Positions 1 to 7,571 of a stretch of DNA of 41,011 bases are shown one piece after another. Source of the DNA: DASSKK01 sp035690495 (GTDB lineage Bacteria; Actinomycetota; Actinomycetes; Propionibacteriales; Nocardioidaceae); assembly GCA_035690495.1 (NCBI GenBank), contig DASSKK010000036.1:1-41011 (forward strand), read 5' to 3'. The notes under the pieces are model-generated. The model saw nothing but the letters and a program-made list of their open reading frames with translations, had not been told where the DNA came from and ran no database searches. Every line of letters begins with the position of its first letter. Position 1 is the first letter of the stretch. The translations under genes and the position numbers were made by a program.

Positions 1-988
1 TCACCCAGTCGATCTCGCGCTCGACCAGGCCGAGGTCACCGGACTCGACCGCCTTCAGGCCCCGCTCCCACAGGTCCAGCGCGCGGGTGGTCATCGGGGT
101 GAGCAGGTCGCGACGGTCGACGAAGTCGCGCACCCGGCTGAGGTACTCGCCCTGGATCTCCAGCACGCTGGCCTCGCGGCCGTTCGCCAGCCGCACCTTG
201 CGCCGGCCGGTGAGGTCGTGGGCGATCTCCCGGATGGCCCGGATGGGGTTCTCCATGGTGAGGTCGCGCATCACCACGCCCTCCTCGATCATCCGCAGCA
301 CCAGGTCGCAGCTGGCCACCTTGAGCATCGTGGTGGTCTCGCTCATGTTGGAGTCGCCGACGATCACGTGCAGCCGCCGGTAGCGTTCGGCGTCCGCGTG
401 CGGCTCGTCGCGGGTGTTGATGATCGGCCGGCTGCGGGTGGTGGCGCTCGAGACGCCCTCCCAGATGTGCTCGGCGCGCTGGCTGACCGAGTACATCGCG
501 CCCCGGGGAGTCAGGATCACCTTGCCCGCCCCGCAGATGATCTGCCGGGTCACCAGGAAAGGGATGAGTACGTCGGCCAGCTTGGCGAACTCGCCGTGCC
601 GGCCGACCAGGTAGTTCTCGTGGCAGCCGTAGGAGTTGCCCGCCGAGTCGGTGTTGTTCTTGAACAGGTACACGTCCCCGGCGATGCCCTCGTCGTGCAG
701 CCGCCTCTCGGCGTCGATCAGGAGGCCCTCCAGCACACGTTCGCCGGCCTTGTCGTGGGCGACCAGGTCCCCGACGTCGTCGCACTCGGGTGTGGCGTAC
801 TCGGGGTGGCTGCCGACGTCGAGATAGAGCCGAGCGCCGTTGCGCAGGAACACGTTGCTGCTGCGGCCCCAGGAGACCACCTTGCGGAACAGGTAGCGTG
901 CAACCTCGTCCGGCGAGAGGCGTCGCTGCCCACGGAACGTGCAGGTGACGCCGTACTCGTTCTCGATTCCGAAGATCCGGCGGTCCAC
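1..988 (-). CDS. pafA: Pup--protein ligase PafA (3' end beyond window)
   Basis: PafA uses ATP to phosphorylate the C-terminal Glu of Pup and joins it to lysines of target proteins, marking them for the proteasome. 329 residues are visible of a family usually near 450-480 aa; the C-terminal part lies beyond base 1. The protein begins MDRRIFGIENEYG, the standard glutamine-synthetase-like nucleotide-binding start. Asp57 in RLYLDVGSHPEYATPEC aligns with the family's catalytic Asp. It lacks the roughly 30-residue insertion seen in Dop at this place, which separates the two paralogues. The GTG start at 988 has TACGCT exactly 6 nt upstream, suggesting a leaderless transcript separate from prcBA, even though pafA follows prcA by only 45 bp. 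Identification is firm; only the C-terminus is unseen. Confidence 0.95.
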   Translation of the reverse strand, partial: MDRRIFGIENEYGVTCTFRGQRRLSPDEVARYLFRKVVSWGRSSNVFLRNGARLYLDVGSHPEYATPECDDVGDLVAHDKAGERVLEGLLIDAERRLHDEGIAGDVYLFKNNTDSAGNSYGCHENYLVGRHGEFAKLADVLIPFLVTRQIICGAGKVILTPRGAMYSVSQRAEHIWEGVSSATTRSRPIINTRDEPHADAERYRRLHVIVGDSNMSETTTMLKVASCDLVLRMIEEGVVMRDLTMENPIRAIREIAHDLTGRRKVRLANGREASVLEIQGEYLSRVRDFVDRRDLLTPMTTRALDLWERGLKAVESGDLGLVEREIDWV

Positions 989-994
989 GTGCTC

Positions 995-1000
995 AGCGTA
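995..1000 (-). promoter_or_regulatory. Predicted leaderless -10 element of pafA
   Basis: TACGCT on the minus strand lies 6 nt before the GTG of pafA, so transcription would start at or next to the start codon. There is no Shine-Dalgarno sequence in between. A clear -35 is not evident. The same geometry recurs before many genes in this window. Confidence 0.5.
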
Positions 1001-1033
1001 GGCGCAGCGGCCAACCCCGCGCAGCCGACTCGC

Positions 1034-1867
1034 TCACGCGAGGGGGTCGCTGGGATCGGCCGGTGGCCGTGCCTCCCCCGGGCCCGGGGCCGCGGGCGGC
1101 GCGACGGGGCTGTCGTCACCGGTCGAGCCCGTGCCGTCGCCGGACGAGGCGGGCTGCTCCGGCGGAGCGTCGGCCCTGTCTCCGAGGATGCCCCGCAGCC
1201 GTTCGCCGGTGAGGCGCTTGAACTTCCGCTGCTGGGAGCGGGTGCGGTCCAGCACGGCCACCTCGAGTTCGTTCGCGGGAATCGTGCGTGCCGGGCTCTC
1301 CGCGTGGCCCAGCGCGTCGACCGCGAGCCTGACGGCGTCGTCGCGCCCGAGTCTGTCGGAATAGTGGTCCTTCAAGTACGCCGTCACGTCCTCGGTCGCG
1401 CCACCCATGACGGCGTAGCCGTGCTCGTCGACCATCTGGCCGTCGAACGTGATCCGGTACACCTCGTCGTCGGCCGCGCTGTCGCCGATCTGGGCAACGA
1501 AGATCTCCACCTCGTAGGGCTTCTCGCCGCCGCTGGAGAAGATCGTGCCCAGGGTCTGCGCATAGGCGTTGGCGAGCCCGCGACCGGTGACGTCGCGGCG
1601 GTCGTAGGCGTAACCGCGCAAGTCGGCCAGCCGGACCCCGGCTATCCGGAGGTTCTCAAACTCGTTGTAGCGGCCAACCGCAGCGAACGCGACACGGTCG
1701 TAGATCTCACTGATCTTGTGCAGGCTGCGAGGGTTCTCCGAGACCAGCACGATGCCGTCGCTGTGCTGGACGACCACCAGGCCCCGTCCACGGCCGATGC
1801 CCTTGCGGGCGAAGTCCGCCCGGTCCTTCATCAGCTGCTCGGGCGAGACGTAGAACGGCATGCTCAT
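1034..1867 (-). CDS. prcA: Proteasome subunit alpha
   Basis: This subunit forms the outer rings of the bacterial 20S proteasome, which gate the chamber and dock the Arc/Mpa ATPase. The protein is 277 aa. It begins MSMPFYVSPEQLMKDRADFA, the typical alpha-subunit N-terminus, followed by an Ntn-hydrolase fold (about 25-215: GIGRGRGLVVVQHSDG, VGRYNEFENLR, LANAYAQTLG). There is no processed Thr, as expected for an alpha subunit. From about residue 231 a Pro/Gly/Ala/Asp-rich tail of roughly 45 residues follows, probably disordered. ATG at 1867 is preceded by GAGG; Met3 (1861) is an alternative start. A 60-bp gap separates it from prcB upstream. It lies in the pup-prcB-prcA operon. Confidence 0.96.
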   Translation of the reverse strand: MSMPFYVSPEQLMKDRADFARKGIGRGRGLVVVQHSDGIVLVSENPRSLHKISEIYDRVAFAAVGRYNEFENLRIAGVRLADLRGYAYDRRDVTGRGLANAYAQTLGTIFSSGGEKPYEVEIFVAQIGDSAADDEVYRITFDGQMVDEHGYAVMGGATEDVTAYLKDHYSDRLGRDDAVRLAVDALGHAESPARTIPANELEVAVLDRTRSQQRKFKRLTGERLRGILGDRADAPPEQPASSGDGTGSTGDDSPVAPPAAPGPGEARPPADPSDPLA

Positions 1868-1900
1868 CGGTTCGGTCCTCGTGTCGGTGGGTGGGCGGGA

Positions 1901-1916
1901 TCTCGACGGGCTCGAT
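1901..1916. repeat. Short CTCGAC-GGCTCGA palindromic repeat, copy 1
   Basis: The prcB-prcA gap holds tctcgacgggctcgat, which matches 13 of 16 bases with the pup upstream sequence at 2971-2986. Both are TCGA-N5-TCGA palindromes. It could be a remnant of a dispersed extragenic palindrome or a weak mRNA hairpin; no function is shown. Confidence 0.4.
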
Positions 1917-1927
1917 CGTCGGTGGGG

Positions 1928-2758
1928 CTACGTGAGGGCCGCCGCCGGACCGTCGGGCCGGTCCATCCGCGCTGCGATCACCCGGTCGGCCACGTCGGCC
2001 ACGTCGGAGTCGGGCCAACGTCGGTAGCCGTCCTCGGTGACCACCGCCACGACCGGGAAGATCCGTCGGGTCACGTCCGGGCCTCCGGTGGCCGAGTCGT
2101 CGTCGGCAGCGTCGTACAACGCCTGGACGACCGCGGTCACGCAGCCATCCGCGTCGAGATCCTCGCGATACAGCTTCTTCAGTGATCCGCGTGCGAACAA
2201 CGACCCGGATCCGACCGAGTGGAACGAGGTCTCCTCGTAGCGACCGCCGGTCACGTCGTAGGAGAAGATCCGGCCCTGCGTCTGGTCGAGGTCGTACCCT
2301 GCGAACAGAGGTACCACGGCGAGCCCCTGCATGGCCATCCCGAGGTTGGACCTGATCAGCGTCGCCAGACGGTTCGACTTGCCGTCCATCGACAGCGTCG
2401 TTCCCTCGATCTTCTCGTAGTGCTCCAGCTCGGTGGAGAAGAGCCGGAACATCTCCACGGCCAGCCCCGCGGTCCCGGCGATGCCGACGCAGGAGTACTC
2501 GTCGGCGGGGAACACCTTCTCGATGTCGCGCTGGGCGATGATGTTGCCCATCGTGGCCCGGCGGTCGCCCGCCATCACCACGCCCCCGGGAAAGGTCGCG
2601 GCCACGATGGTGGTGCCGTGCGGCGCGAGGTCGTGAGCGTTGCCCTCGCCCAGCGCCCTCCGAGAGGGCAGCAGATCCGGGGCCTGCTCGGTGAGGAACT
2701 CCGAGAACGACGAGGTGCCGGGGCGCAGGTAGGCGCCCGGCAGTCGCGAGTCGGTCAC
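1928..2758 (-). CDS. prcB: Proteasome subunit beta (proteolytic)
   Basis: This is the catalytic inner-ring subunit of the 20S proteasome, made as a 276-aa precursor. The propeptide is residues 1-48. Autocleavage in HG|TTIVAATF would expose Thr49 as the N-terminal nucleophile. Asp65 and Lys81 (GDRRATMG, DIEKVFP) sit at the usual positions 17 and 33 of the mature chain. The GTG start at 2758 directly follows the pup TAA with no base between them. The Shine-Dalgarno-like AAAGGCGGG lies inside the last codons of pup, so translation is probably coupled to pup. All key residues are present. Confidence 0.97.
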   Translation of the reverse strand: MTDSRLPGAYLRPGTSSFSEFLTEQAPDLLPSRRALGEGNAHDLAPHGTTIVAATFPGGVVMAGDRRATMGNIIAQRDIEKVFPADEYSCVGIAGTAGLAVEMFRLFSTELEHYEKIEGTTLSMDGKSNRLATLIRSNLGMAMQGLAVVPLFAGYDLDQTQGRIFSYDVTGGRYEETSFHSVGSGSLFARGSLKKLYREDLDADGCVTAVVQALYDAADDDSATGGPDVTRRIFPVVAVVTEDGYRRWPDSDVADVADRVIAARMDRPDGPAAALT

Positions 2759-2956
2759 TTACTGCCCGCCTTTCTGGATGAACGACTTCACGAAGTCCTC
2801 CGCGTTGGTCTCCAGCACGTCGTCGATGTCGTCGAGGATCGCGTCGATGTCCTCGTCGAGCTGCTCCTTGCGGTCGGCCACGTCCGGGTTCGGGGCAACC
2901 TCGGGAGCGTCGTCGGTCTCGCTGGACTTCTTCGGCTGCTTCTGCTCCTGTGCCAT
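2759..2956 (-). CDS. pup: Prokaryotic ubiquitin-like protein Pup
   Basis: Pup is a small disordered tag attached to substrate lysines. It is 65 aa, the usual length, and rich in Asp, Glu, Lys and Gln. The C-terminal half (DEDIDAILDDIDDVLE, about residues 34-49) is the helix-forming segment that binds the Arc/Mpa coiled coil. The sequence ends FIQKGGQ. The final Gln means Dop must deamidate it to Glu before PafA can use it. A strong Shine-Dalgarno AAGGAGG lies 5 nt before the ATG, unlike the leaderless starts of dop and pafA. It is followed without a gap by prcB. Confidence 0.98.
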   Translation of the reverse strand: MAQEQKQPKKSSETDDAPEVAPNPDVADRKEQLDEDIDAILDDIDDVLETNAEDFVKSFIQKGGQ

Positions 2957-2961
2957 GACTG

Positions 2962-2968
2962 CCTCCTT
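2962..2968 (-). promoter_or_regulatory. Strong ribosome binding site of pup
   Basis: AAGGAGG on the minus strand sits 5 nt before the pup ATG. It is the best Shine-Dalgarno match in the proteasome locus, fitting the high Pup levels needed relative to its enzymes. Confidence 0.8.
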
Positions 2969-2970
2969 GG

Positions 2971-2986
2971 CCTCGACAGGCTCGAG
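2971..2986. repeat. Short CTCGAC-GGCTCGA palindromic repeat, copy 2
   Basis: cctcgacaggctcgag in the dop-pup gap contains the palindrome CTCGA-CAGGC-TCGAG and resembles the copy at 1901-1916. A second weak stem, TCGAGC (2982-2987) with GCTCGA (2995-3000), overlaps it. It may fold in the pup leader mRNA. Confidence 0.4.
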
Positions 2987-3002
2987 CGGCGCTAGCTCGA
3001 CC

Positions 3003-4511
3003 CTACCTAGTCAAGGCCTCGAACAAGGCCTCCGCCGTGTCACAACGGTCCAACAACTCACCGACATGGGCACGGCTGCCGCGCAGCGGGTCGATGGTCG
3101 GCACCCGTTGCAACGACTCACGACCGGGCAGGTCGAAGATCACCGAGTCCCAGGAAGCGGCCGCGATCTTGTCGGAGTACTGCTCCAGGCACCGGCCGCG
3201 GAAGTAGGCGCGGGTGTCGGTGGGAGGGACGTGCATCGCGTCGGCGACCTCGTCGTCGTCGAGCAGCCGGTCGAAACGCCCGCCGCGCACCAGGCGGTGG
3301 TACAGCCCCTTGTCCGGCCGCACGTCGGAGTACTGCAGGTCGATCAGGTGCAGCTTCGCGTCGCCCCAGTCCAGGCCGTCCCGGTCCCGGTACTGCTGGA
3401 GCAGGTTGAGCTTGGCCACCCAGTCCAGCTCCCTCGCGCACGACATCGGGTCGCGCTCGAGACGGTCGAGCACCGACTCCCAACGCGCGAGCACGTCGAG
3501 GGTCTGCTCGTCCGCGTCGGCGCCCAGCCGGTCCTCGACGTACTTCTTGGCGAGGTCCAGATACTCCATCTGCAGTTGTACGGCGGTCATCTTGCGTCCG
3601 TCGTTGAGCGTGAGCAGACGTCCCAGTCCGGGATCGTGGGACACCTCTCGCAGGGCGCGCACCGGCTGGTCCACCGAAAGATCCGCGGCGAGGTACTTGT
3701 CCTCGATCATCGCCAACACCAGCGCCGTCGTGCCCACCTTGAGGTAGCAGGAGATCTCCGACAGGTTCGCGTCGCCGATGATCACGTGCAGTCGGCGGTA
3801 CTTCTCCGGGTCCGCGTGCGGTTCGTCGCGGGTGTTGATGATCGGGCGTTTCAGCGTGGTCTCCAGGCCGACCTCGACCTCGAAGTAGTCCGCCCGCTGG
3901 CTGATCTGGAAGCCCTGGTCGCGGCCGTCCTGCCCGATGCCGACGCGTCCCGCGCCGCACACCACCTGGCGGCTGACGAAGAAGGGGGTGAGGAACCTGA
4001 CGATCTCTGCGAACGGGGTGCTGCGCCGCATCAGGTAGTTCTCGTGGGCGCCGTAGGAGGCGCCCTTGTTGTCGGTGTTGTTCTTGTAGAGCAGGATCGG
4101 TGCCGCGCCTGGGATCTGCGCGGCGAACCGGGTGGCGTCCAGCATCACCTGCTCCCCTGCCTTGTCCCACTTGACGGCGTCGCGGGGGTTGGTGCACTCG
4201 GGGGCGGAGTACTCCGGGTGGGCGTGGTCGACGTACAGCCTCGCCCCGTTGGTGAGGATCACGTTCGCCAGACCGAGGTCCTCGTCGGTGAGCTGGGACG
4301 GGTCGGCCACCTCGCGGGACATGTCGAAGCCGCGGGCATCGCGCAGTGGGGACTCCTCCTCGAAGTCCCACCGGGCGCGCCGGGCACGCAGCGTCGCGCT
4401 CGCGTAGGCGTTGACCACCTGCGAGGACGCCACCATCGGGTTGGCCGTGGGCTGTCCCTGGACGGAGATGCCGAACTCCGTCTCGGTCCCCATCACCCGG
4501 CGCACACACAT
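3003..4511 (-). CDS. dop: Pup deamidase/depupylase Dop
   Basis: Dop converts the C-terminal Gln of Pup to Glu and also removes Pup from modified proteins. It is a PafA paralogue with a glutamine-synthetase-like fold. The 502-aa protein starts MCVRRVMGTETEFGISV (nucleotide-binding Glu10 and Glu12). Asp95 in RLYVDHAHPEYSAPEC matches the essential family Asp. Residues about 40-80 form the Dop-specific loop absent from PafA. ATG at 4511 has TAGGCT 6 nt upstream, indicating a leaderless start. It lies 46 bp upstream of pup and 31 bp downstream of a microprotein gene. Identification is secure. Confidence 0.97.
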   Translation of the reverse strand: MCVRRVMGTETEFGISVQGQPTANPMVASSQVVNAYASATLRARRARWDFEEESPLRDARGFDMSREVADPSQLTDEDLGLANVILTNGARLYVDHAHPEYSAPECTNPRDAVKWDKAGEQVMLDATRFAAQIPGAAPILLYKNNTDNKGASYGAHENYLMRRSTPFAEIVRFLTPFFVSRQVVCGAGRVGIGQDGRDQGFQISQRADYFEVEVGLETTLKRPIINTRDEPHADPEKYRRLHVIIGDANLSEISCYLKVGTTALVLAMIEDKYLAADLSVDQPVRALREVSHDPGLGRLLTLNDGRKMTAVQLQMEYLDLAKKYVEDRLGADADEQTLDVLARWESVLDRLERDPMSCARELDWVAKLNLLQQYRDRDGLDWGDAKLHLIDLQYSDVRPDKGLYHRLVRGGRFDRLLDDDEVADAMHVPPTDTRAYFRGRCLEQYSDKIAAASWDSVIFDLPGRESLQRVPTIDPLRGSRAHVGELLDRCDTAEALFEALTR

Positions 4512-4517
4512 ATGTCG

Positions 4518-4523
4518 AGCCTA
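4518..4523 (-). promoter_or_regulatory. Predicted leaderless -10 element of dop
   Basis: TAGGCT (minus strand) lies exactly 6 nt before the dop ATG with no Shine-Dalgarno sequence. It would start a dop-pup-prcBA transcript at the start codon. Confidence 0.55.
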
Positions 4524-4542
4524 CGCGCCCGGGGTCGCCGTG

Positions 4543-4671
4543 CTACTTGGGTGCGTCGTCGAAGAACGTGGTGCCCGGCTCGTGGGCACGCGACTCGACA
4601 CCCCGCGCTGCCCAGGCCCAGGTGGCACCGACCAGCAGGAACGCCAGCACGAGGCCGATCCAGAACCACAT
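4543..4671 (-). CDS. 42-aa single-pass membrane microprotein
   Basis: This short frame encodes 42 residues. It begins MWFWIGLVLAFLLVGATWAW, one strongly hydrophobic helix rich in Trp, and continues into a polar tail ending TTFFDDAPK. The predicted topology is one membrane helix with a short cytoplasmic or external C-terminus. TAGCGT lies 7 nt before the ATG, so it has the same leaderless promoter geometry as dop. An in-frame GTG three codons upstream is an alternative start. It fills the gap between arc and dop in the same orientation. I do not recognise a family. Its location suggests co-regulation with the proteasome genes, but a role there is unproven. Hydrophobicity pattern, promoter and position support a real gene. 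Confidence 0.65.
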   Translation of the reverse strand: MWFWIGLVLAFLLVGATWAWAARGVESRAHEPGTTFFDDAPK

Positions 4672-4678
4672 ACCAGCC

Positions 4679-4684
4679 ACGCTA
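4679..4684 (-). promoter_or_regulatory. Predicted leaderless -10 element of the microprotein gene
   Basis: TAGCGT on the minus strand lies 7 nt before the ATG of the 42-aa membrane protein. This supports that short gene being expressed independently of arc. Confidence 0.45.
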
Positions 4685-4709
4685 GCGCGGCCCGTGACCT
4701 CTCCGGAGG

Positions 4710-6500
4710 CTACAAGTATTGACCGGTGTTGGACACGGTGTCGATGGAGCGGCCCGGCTCTGTGCCCTGCTTGCCGGTGACGAGCGTGCGGATGAACACG
4801 ATCCGTTCGCCCTTCTTGCCGGAGATGCGGGCCCAGTCATCGGGGTTGGTCGTGTTGGGCAGGTCCTCGTTCTCCTTGAACTCGTCGACGCAGGCCTGGA
4901 GAAGGTGGTTGACGCGCAGCCCCTTCTGCTGGTTGTCGATGAGGTCCTTGATCGCCATCTTCTTGGCCCGGTCGACGATGTTCTGGATCATCGCGCCGGA
5001 GTTGAAGTCCTTGAAGTAGAGGACCTCCTTGTCGCCGTTGGCGTAGGTGACCTCCAGGAAGCGGTTGTCCTCGCTCTCGGTGTACATCCGCTCCACGGTG
5101 CGCTGGATCATTCCGGCTGCGCACGCTTCCCGGTCGCCGTCGAACTCGGCGAGGTCGTCGGCATGCAGCGGCAGGTCCGAGGTGAGGTACTTGGAGAAGA
5201 TGTCGCGCGCCGACTCGGCGTCGGGCCGCTCGATCTTGATCTTCACGTCCAGCCGGCCGGGCCGCAGGATCGCCGGATCGATCATGTCCTCGCGGTTGGA
5301 GGCGCCGATCACGATGACGTTCTCCAGCCCCTCCACGCCGTCGATCTCCGAGAGCAGCTGCGGCACGATGGTGTTCTCCACGTCGGAGGACACGCCGGAA
5401 CCGCGAGTGCGGAACAGGGAGTCCATCTCGTCGAAGAAGACGATCACCGGGGTGCCCTCGTTCGCCTTCTCCCGAGCCCGCTGGAACACCAGCCGGATGT
5501 GCCGCTCGGTCTCGCCGACGTACTTGTTGAGCAGCTCGGGACCCTTGATGTTCAAGAAGTAGGACTTACCCGCCTTGCCGCCGTTCGCAGCGCTCTCGGC
5601 GCCGGTCTTGGCGGCGACCTTCTTGGCCAGCGAGTTCGCGACGGCCTTGGCGATCAACGTCTTGCCGCAACCGGGCGGTCCGTAGAGGAGCACGCCCTTC
5701 GGCGGCTTGAGCTGGTGCTCCTTGAACATGTCGGGGTACAGATAGGGCAGCTCGACGGCGTCGCGGATCTGGTCGATCTGCCTGATCAGGCCGCCGATGC
5801 TCGCGTAGTCGATGTCGGGAACCTCTTCGAGGACCAGCTCCTCGACCTCGGACTTGGGCACGCGTTCGTAGACGTAGCCGGACCGCTGGTCCAGCAGCAG
5901 CGAGTCGCCCGCCCGCAGCGGCACCCCGCGCAGCGGCTCGGCGAGGCGCACCACCCGTTCCTCGTCGGCGTTGGCGATCACCAGCACCCGGTCGGCGTCG
6001 GCGAGGATCTCTTTGAGCATGACGACCTCGCCGATCTGCTCGAACTCGAGCGCGGCGACGACGTTCAGCGCCTCGTTGAGCATGACCTCCTGACCGAGAC
6101 GCAGCTCGTCCAGGTCGACCGACGGGGAAACGTTGACGCGGAGCTTGCGCCCGCCGGTGAACACGTCGATCGAGTCGTCGTCGTTGCGGGCCAGGAAGGT
6201 GCCGAATCCGGCCGGGGGCTGGGCGAGGCGATCGACCTCCTCCTTGAGAGTGACGATCTGGTCACGTGCCTCCCGGAGCGTCTGCGCGAGCCGCTCGTTC
6301 TGCGAGGTCACCCCCGCGAGCGAGCGCTGGGTCTCGGCGAGCCGCTGCTCGATCGCCCGCGAGTGCATCGGGCTCTCCGACAGCCTGCGGCGCAGGTCGT
6401 TCACCTCGTCCTCGAGGAAGCCGACCTGGCTCTCGAGCTCCTCAGGCGTCCGCGATCCCGGCCTGGTCGAGCCGCTGTCCGATGCTGGCACGTCCGTCAC
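4710..6500 (-). CDS. arc: Proteasome-associated AAA ATPase (ARC/Mpa)
   Basis: This hexameric ring ATPase recognises pupylated proteins, unfolds them and threads them into the 20S proteasome. It is 596 aa. An N-terminal coiled coil (about 20-92) binds Pup. Tandem OB domains span about 98-220. The AAA module has Walker A GPPGCGKT (274-281) and Walker B VIVFFDEMDS (Asp357-Glu358). The C-terminus ends GQYL, the penultimate-Tyr tail that docks into the alpha ring. GTG at 6500 has CATATT 5 nt upstream and overlaps a GGGAGGTGA sequence. That sequence could instead serve as Shine-Dalgarno for GTG at 6491, giving 593 aa. It heads the proteasome locus. Confidence 0.96.
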   Translation of the reverse strand: MTDVPASDSGSTRPGSRTPEELESQVGFLEDEVNDLRRRLSESPMHSRAIEQRLAETQRSLAGVTSQNERLAQTLREARDQIVTLKEEVDRLAQPPAGFGTFLARNDDDSIDVFTGGRKLRVNVSPSVDLDELRLGQEVMLNEALNVVAALEFEQIGEVVMLKEILADADRVLVIANADEERVVRLAEPLRGVPLRAGDSLLLDQRSGYVYERVPKSEVEELVLEEVPDIDYASIGGLIRQIDQIRDAVELPYLYPDMFKEHQLKPPKGVLLYGPPGCGKTLIAKAVANSLAKKVAAKTGAESAANGGKAGKSYFLNIKGPELLNKYVGETERHIRLVFQRAREKANEGTPVIVFFDEMDSLFRTRGSGVSSDVENTIVPQLLSEIDGVEGLENVIVIGASNREDMIDPAILRPGRLDVKIKIERPDAESARDIFSKYLTSDLPLHADDLAEFDGDREACAAGMIQRTVERMYTESEDNRFLEVTYANGDKEVLYFKDFNSGAMIQNIVDRAKKMAIKDLIDNQQKGLRVNHLLQACVDEFKENEDLPNTTNPDDWARISGKKGERIVFIRTLVTGKQGTEPGRSIDTVSNTGQYL

Positions 6501-6511
6501 CTCCCAATATG

Positions 6512-6526
6512 GGTGCCTTGGGCACC
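6512..6526. other. Small hairpin upstream of arc
   Basis: ggtgcc-ttg-ggcacc forms a perfect 6-bp stem with a 3-nt loop just upstream of the putative arc -10. The 144-bp trmI-arc gap otherwise holds only the likely arc promoter. The hairpin could weakly terminate trmI read-through or be an operator; there is no U-tract. Confidence 0.3.
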
Positions 6527-6644
6527 GCTGGGCCTCACTGCCGACCCTACCCGCGGCGCCGGTGAGGTGAAGGGCGAATCGCGTCTGTGTCGGTCACGTT
6601 TTGGACGCGTCCTCCTCCGGCCGGGCCCGCCGAGACCCTGCTGC

Positions 6645-7571
6645 CTACTCGGCGTACCGCTCCTGCTCGACACCGGCGGGCAGGCCCGGCGGACGCGGTC
6701 CGGTGTAGTCCTCGCCGTACGCACCCGGCGCGGGACGGCGCTTCCGGACCGGGGCGGCCTCCCCGTGGGCCATCCGCCGCGCGGTCACCAGGAAGCCCGT
6801 GTGGCCGATCATCTTGTGGCCGGGCCGGATGGCCAGGCCCTCGACGTGCCAGTCGCGAGCCATGGTCTCCCAGGCCTGCGGCTCGGTGAAGCCACCCTGC
6901 GCACGGAGCGTCTCCACGACCCGGCCGAGCTGGGTGGTCGTCGCGACGTACGCACACACGACTCCGCCCGGCGCGAGGGCCCGGGCAGCCGCGTCCACGC
7001 AGTCCCAGGGGGCGAGCATGTCCAGGATCACCCGGTCGACCCCGGTCTCGTCCAGCGAGTCGGCGAGGTCGGCGACCTCCAGCCGCCAGGCAGGGTGCGT
7101 CCCACCGAAGAACTGCGTGACGTTCTTCTCGGCGATCTCTGCGAAGTCCGCGCGGCGTTCGTACGACGCGACGAAGCCGTCCTTCCCGACGGCGCGCAGC
7201 AGCGAGCACGTCAGGGCACCCGATCCGGCTCCCGCCTCGACGACTCGCGCCCCGGGGAACACGTCGGCCATCGCGACGATCTGCGCGGCGTCCTTGGGAT
7301 ACACGACGGCCGCCCCGCGCGGCATCGACACCACGAACTCGCTGAGCAGCGGCCGGAACACCAGATACTCGCCGCCGGCGGACGAGACGACCGTGAAGCC
7401 CTCGTCCCGCCCGATCAGCTCGTCGTGGTCGATCGAGCCCTTGTTGGTGAAGAACCGCCGACCCGCCTCCAGGCAGATGTTGTGCCGGCGCCCCTTCGAG
7501 TCGGTCAGCCGCACCCACTCCCCCTCGGCCAACGGCCCGCGACGCACCCCGGACCAGTCCGAGGCTGTCAT
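6645..7571 (-). CDS. trmI: tRNA (adenine(58)-N1)-methyltransferase TrmI
   Basis: TrmI uses S-adenosylmethionine to methylate N1 of A58 in the tRNA T-loop, stabilising tRNA. The protein is 308 aa. An N-terminal beta domain (about 12-85, with GRRHNICLEAGRRFFTNKG) precedes the Rossmann methyltransferase core with SAM motif VVEAGAGSGALT (110-121). The motif VDRVILDMLAPWDCV is the family's catalytic region. The C-terminal tail is Arg/Pro-rich. Its ATG overlaps the TGA of the upstream M50 protease gene (ATGA), so translation is coupled. The trmI-arc order matches the mycobacterial arrangement. Upstream open frame beyond this ATG is the protease gene read in another frame, not an extension. Confidence 0.94.
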   Translation of the reverse strand: MTASDWSGVRRGPLAEGEWVRLTDSKGRRHNICLEAGRRFFTNKGSIDHDELIGRDEGFTVVSSAGGEYLVFRPLLSEFVVSMPRGAAVVYPKDAAQIVAMADVFPGARVVEAGAGSGALTCSLLRAVGKDGFVASYERRADFAEIAEKNVTQFFGGTHPAWRLEVADLADSLDETGVDRVILDMLAPWDCVDAAARALAPGGVVCAYVATTTQLGRVVETLRAQGGFTEPQAWETMARDWHVEGLAIRPGHKMIGHTGFLVTARRMAHGEAAPVRKRRPAPGAYGEDYTGPRPPGLPAGVEQERYAE

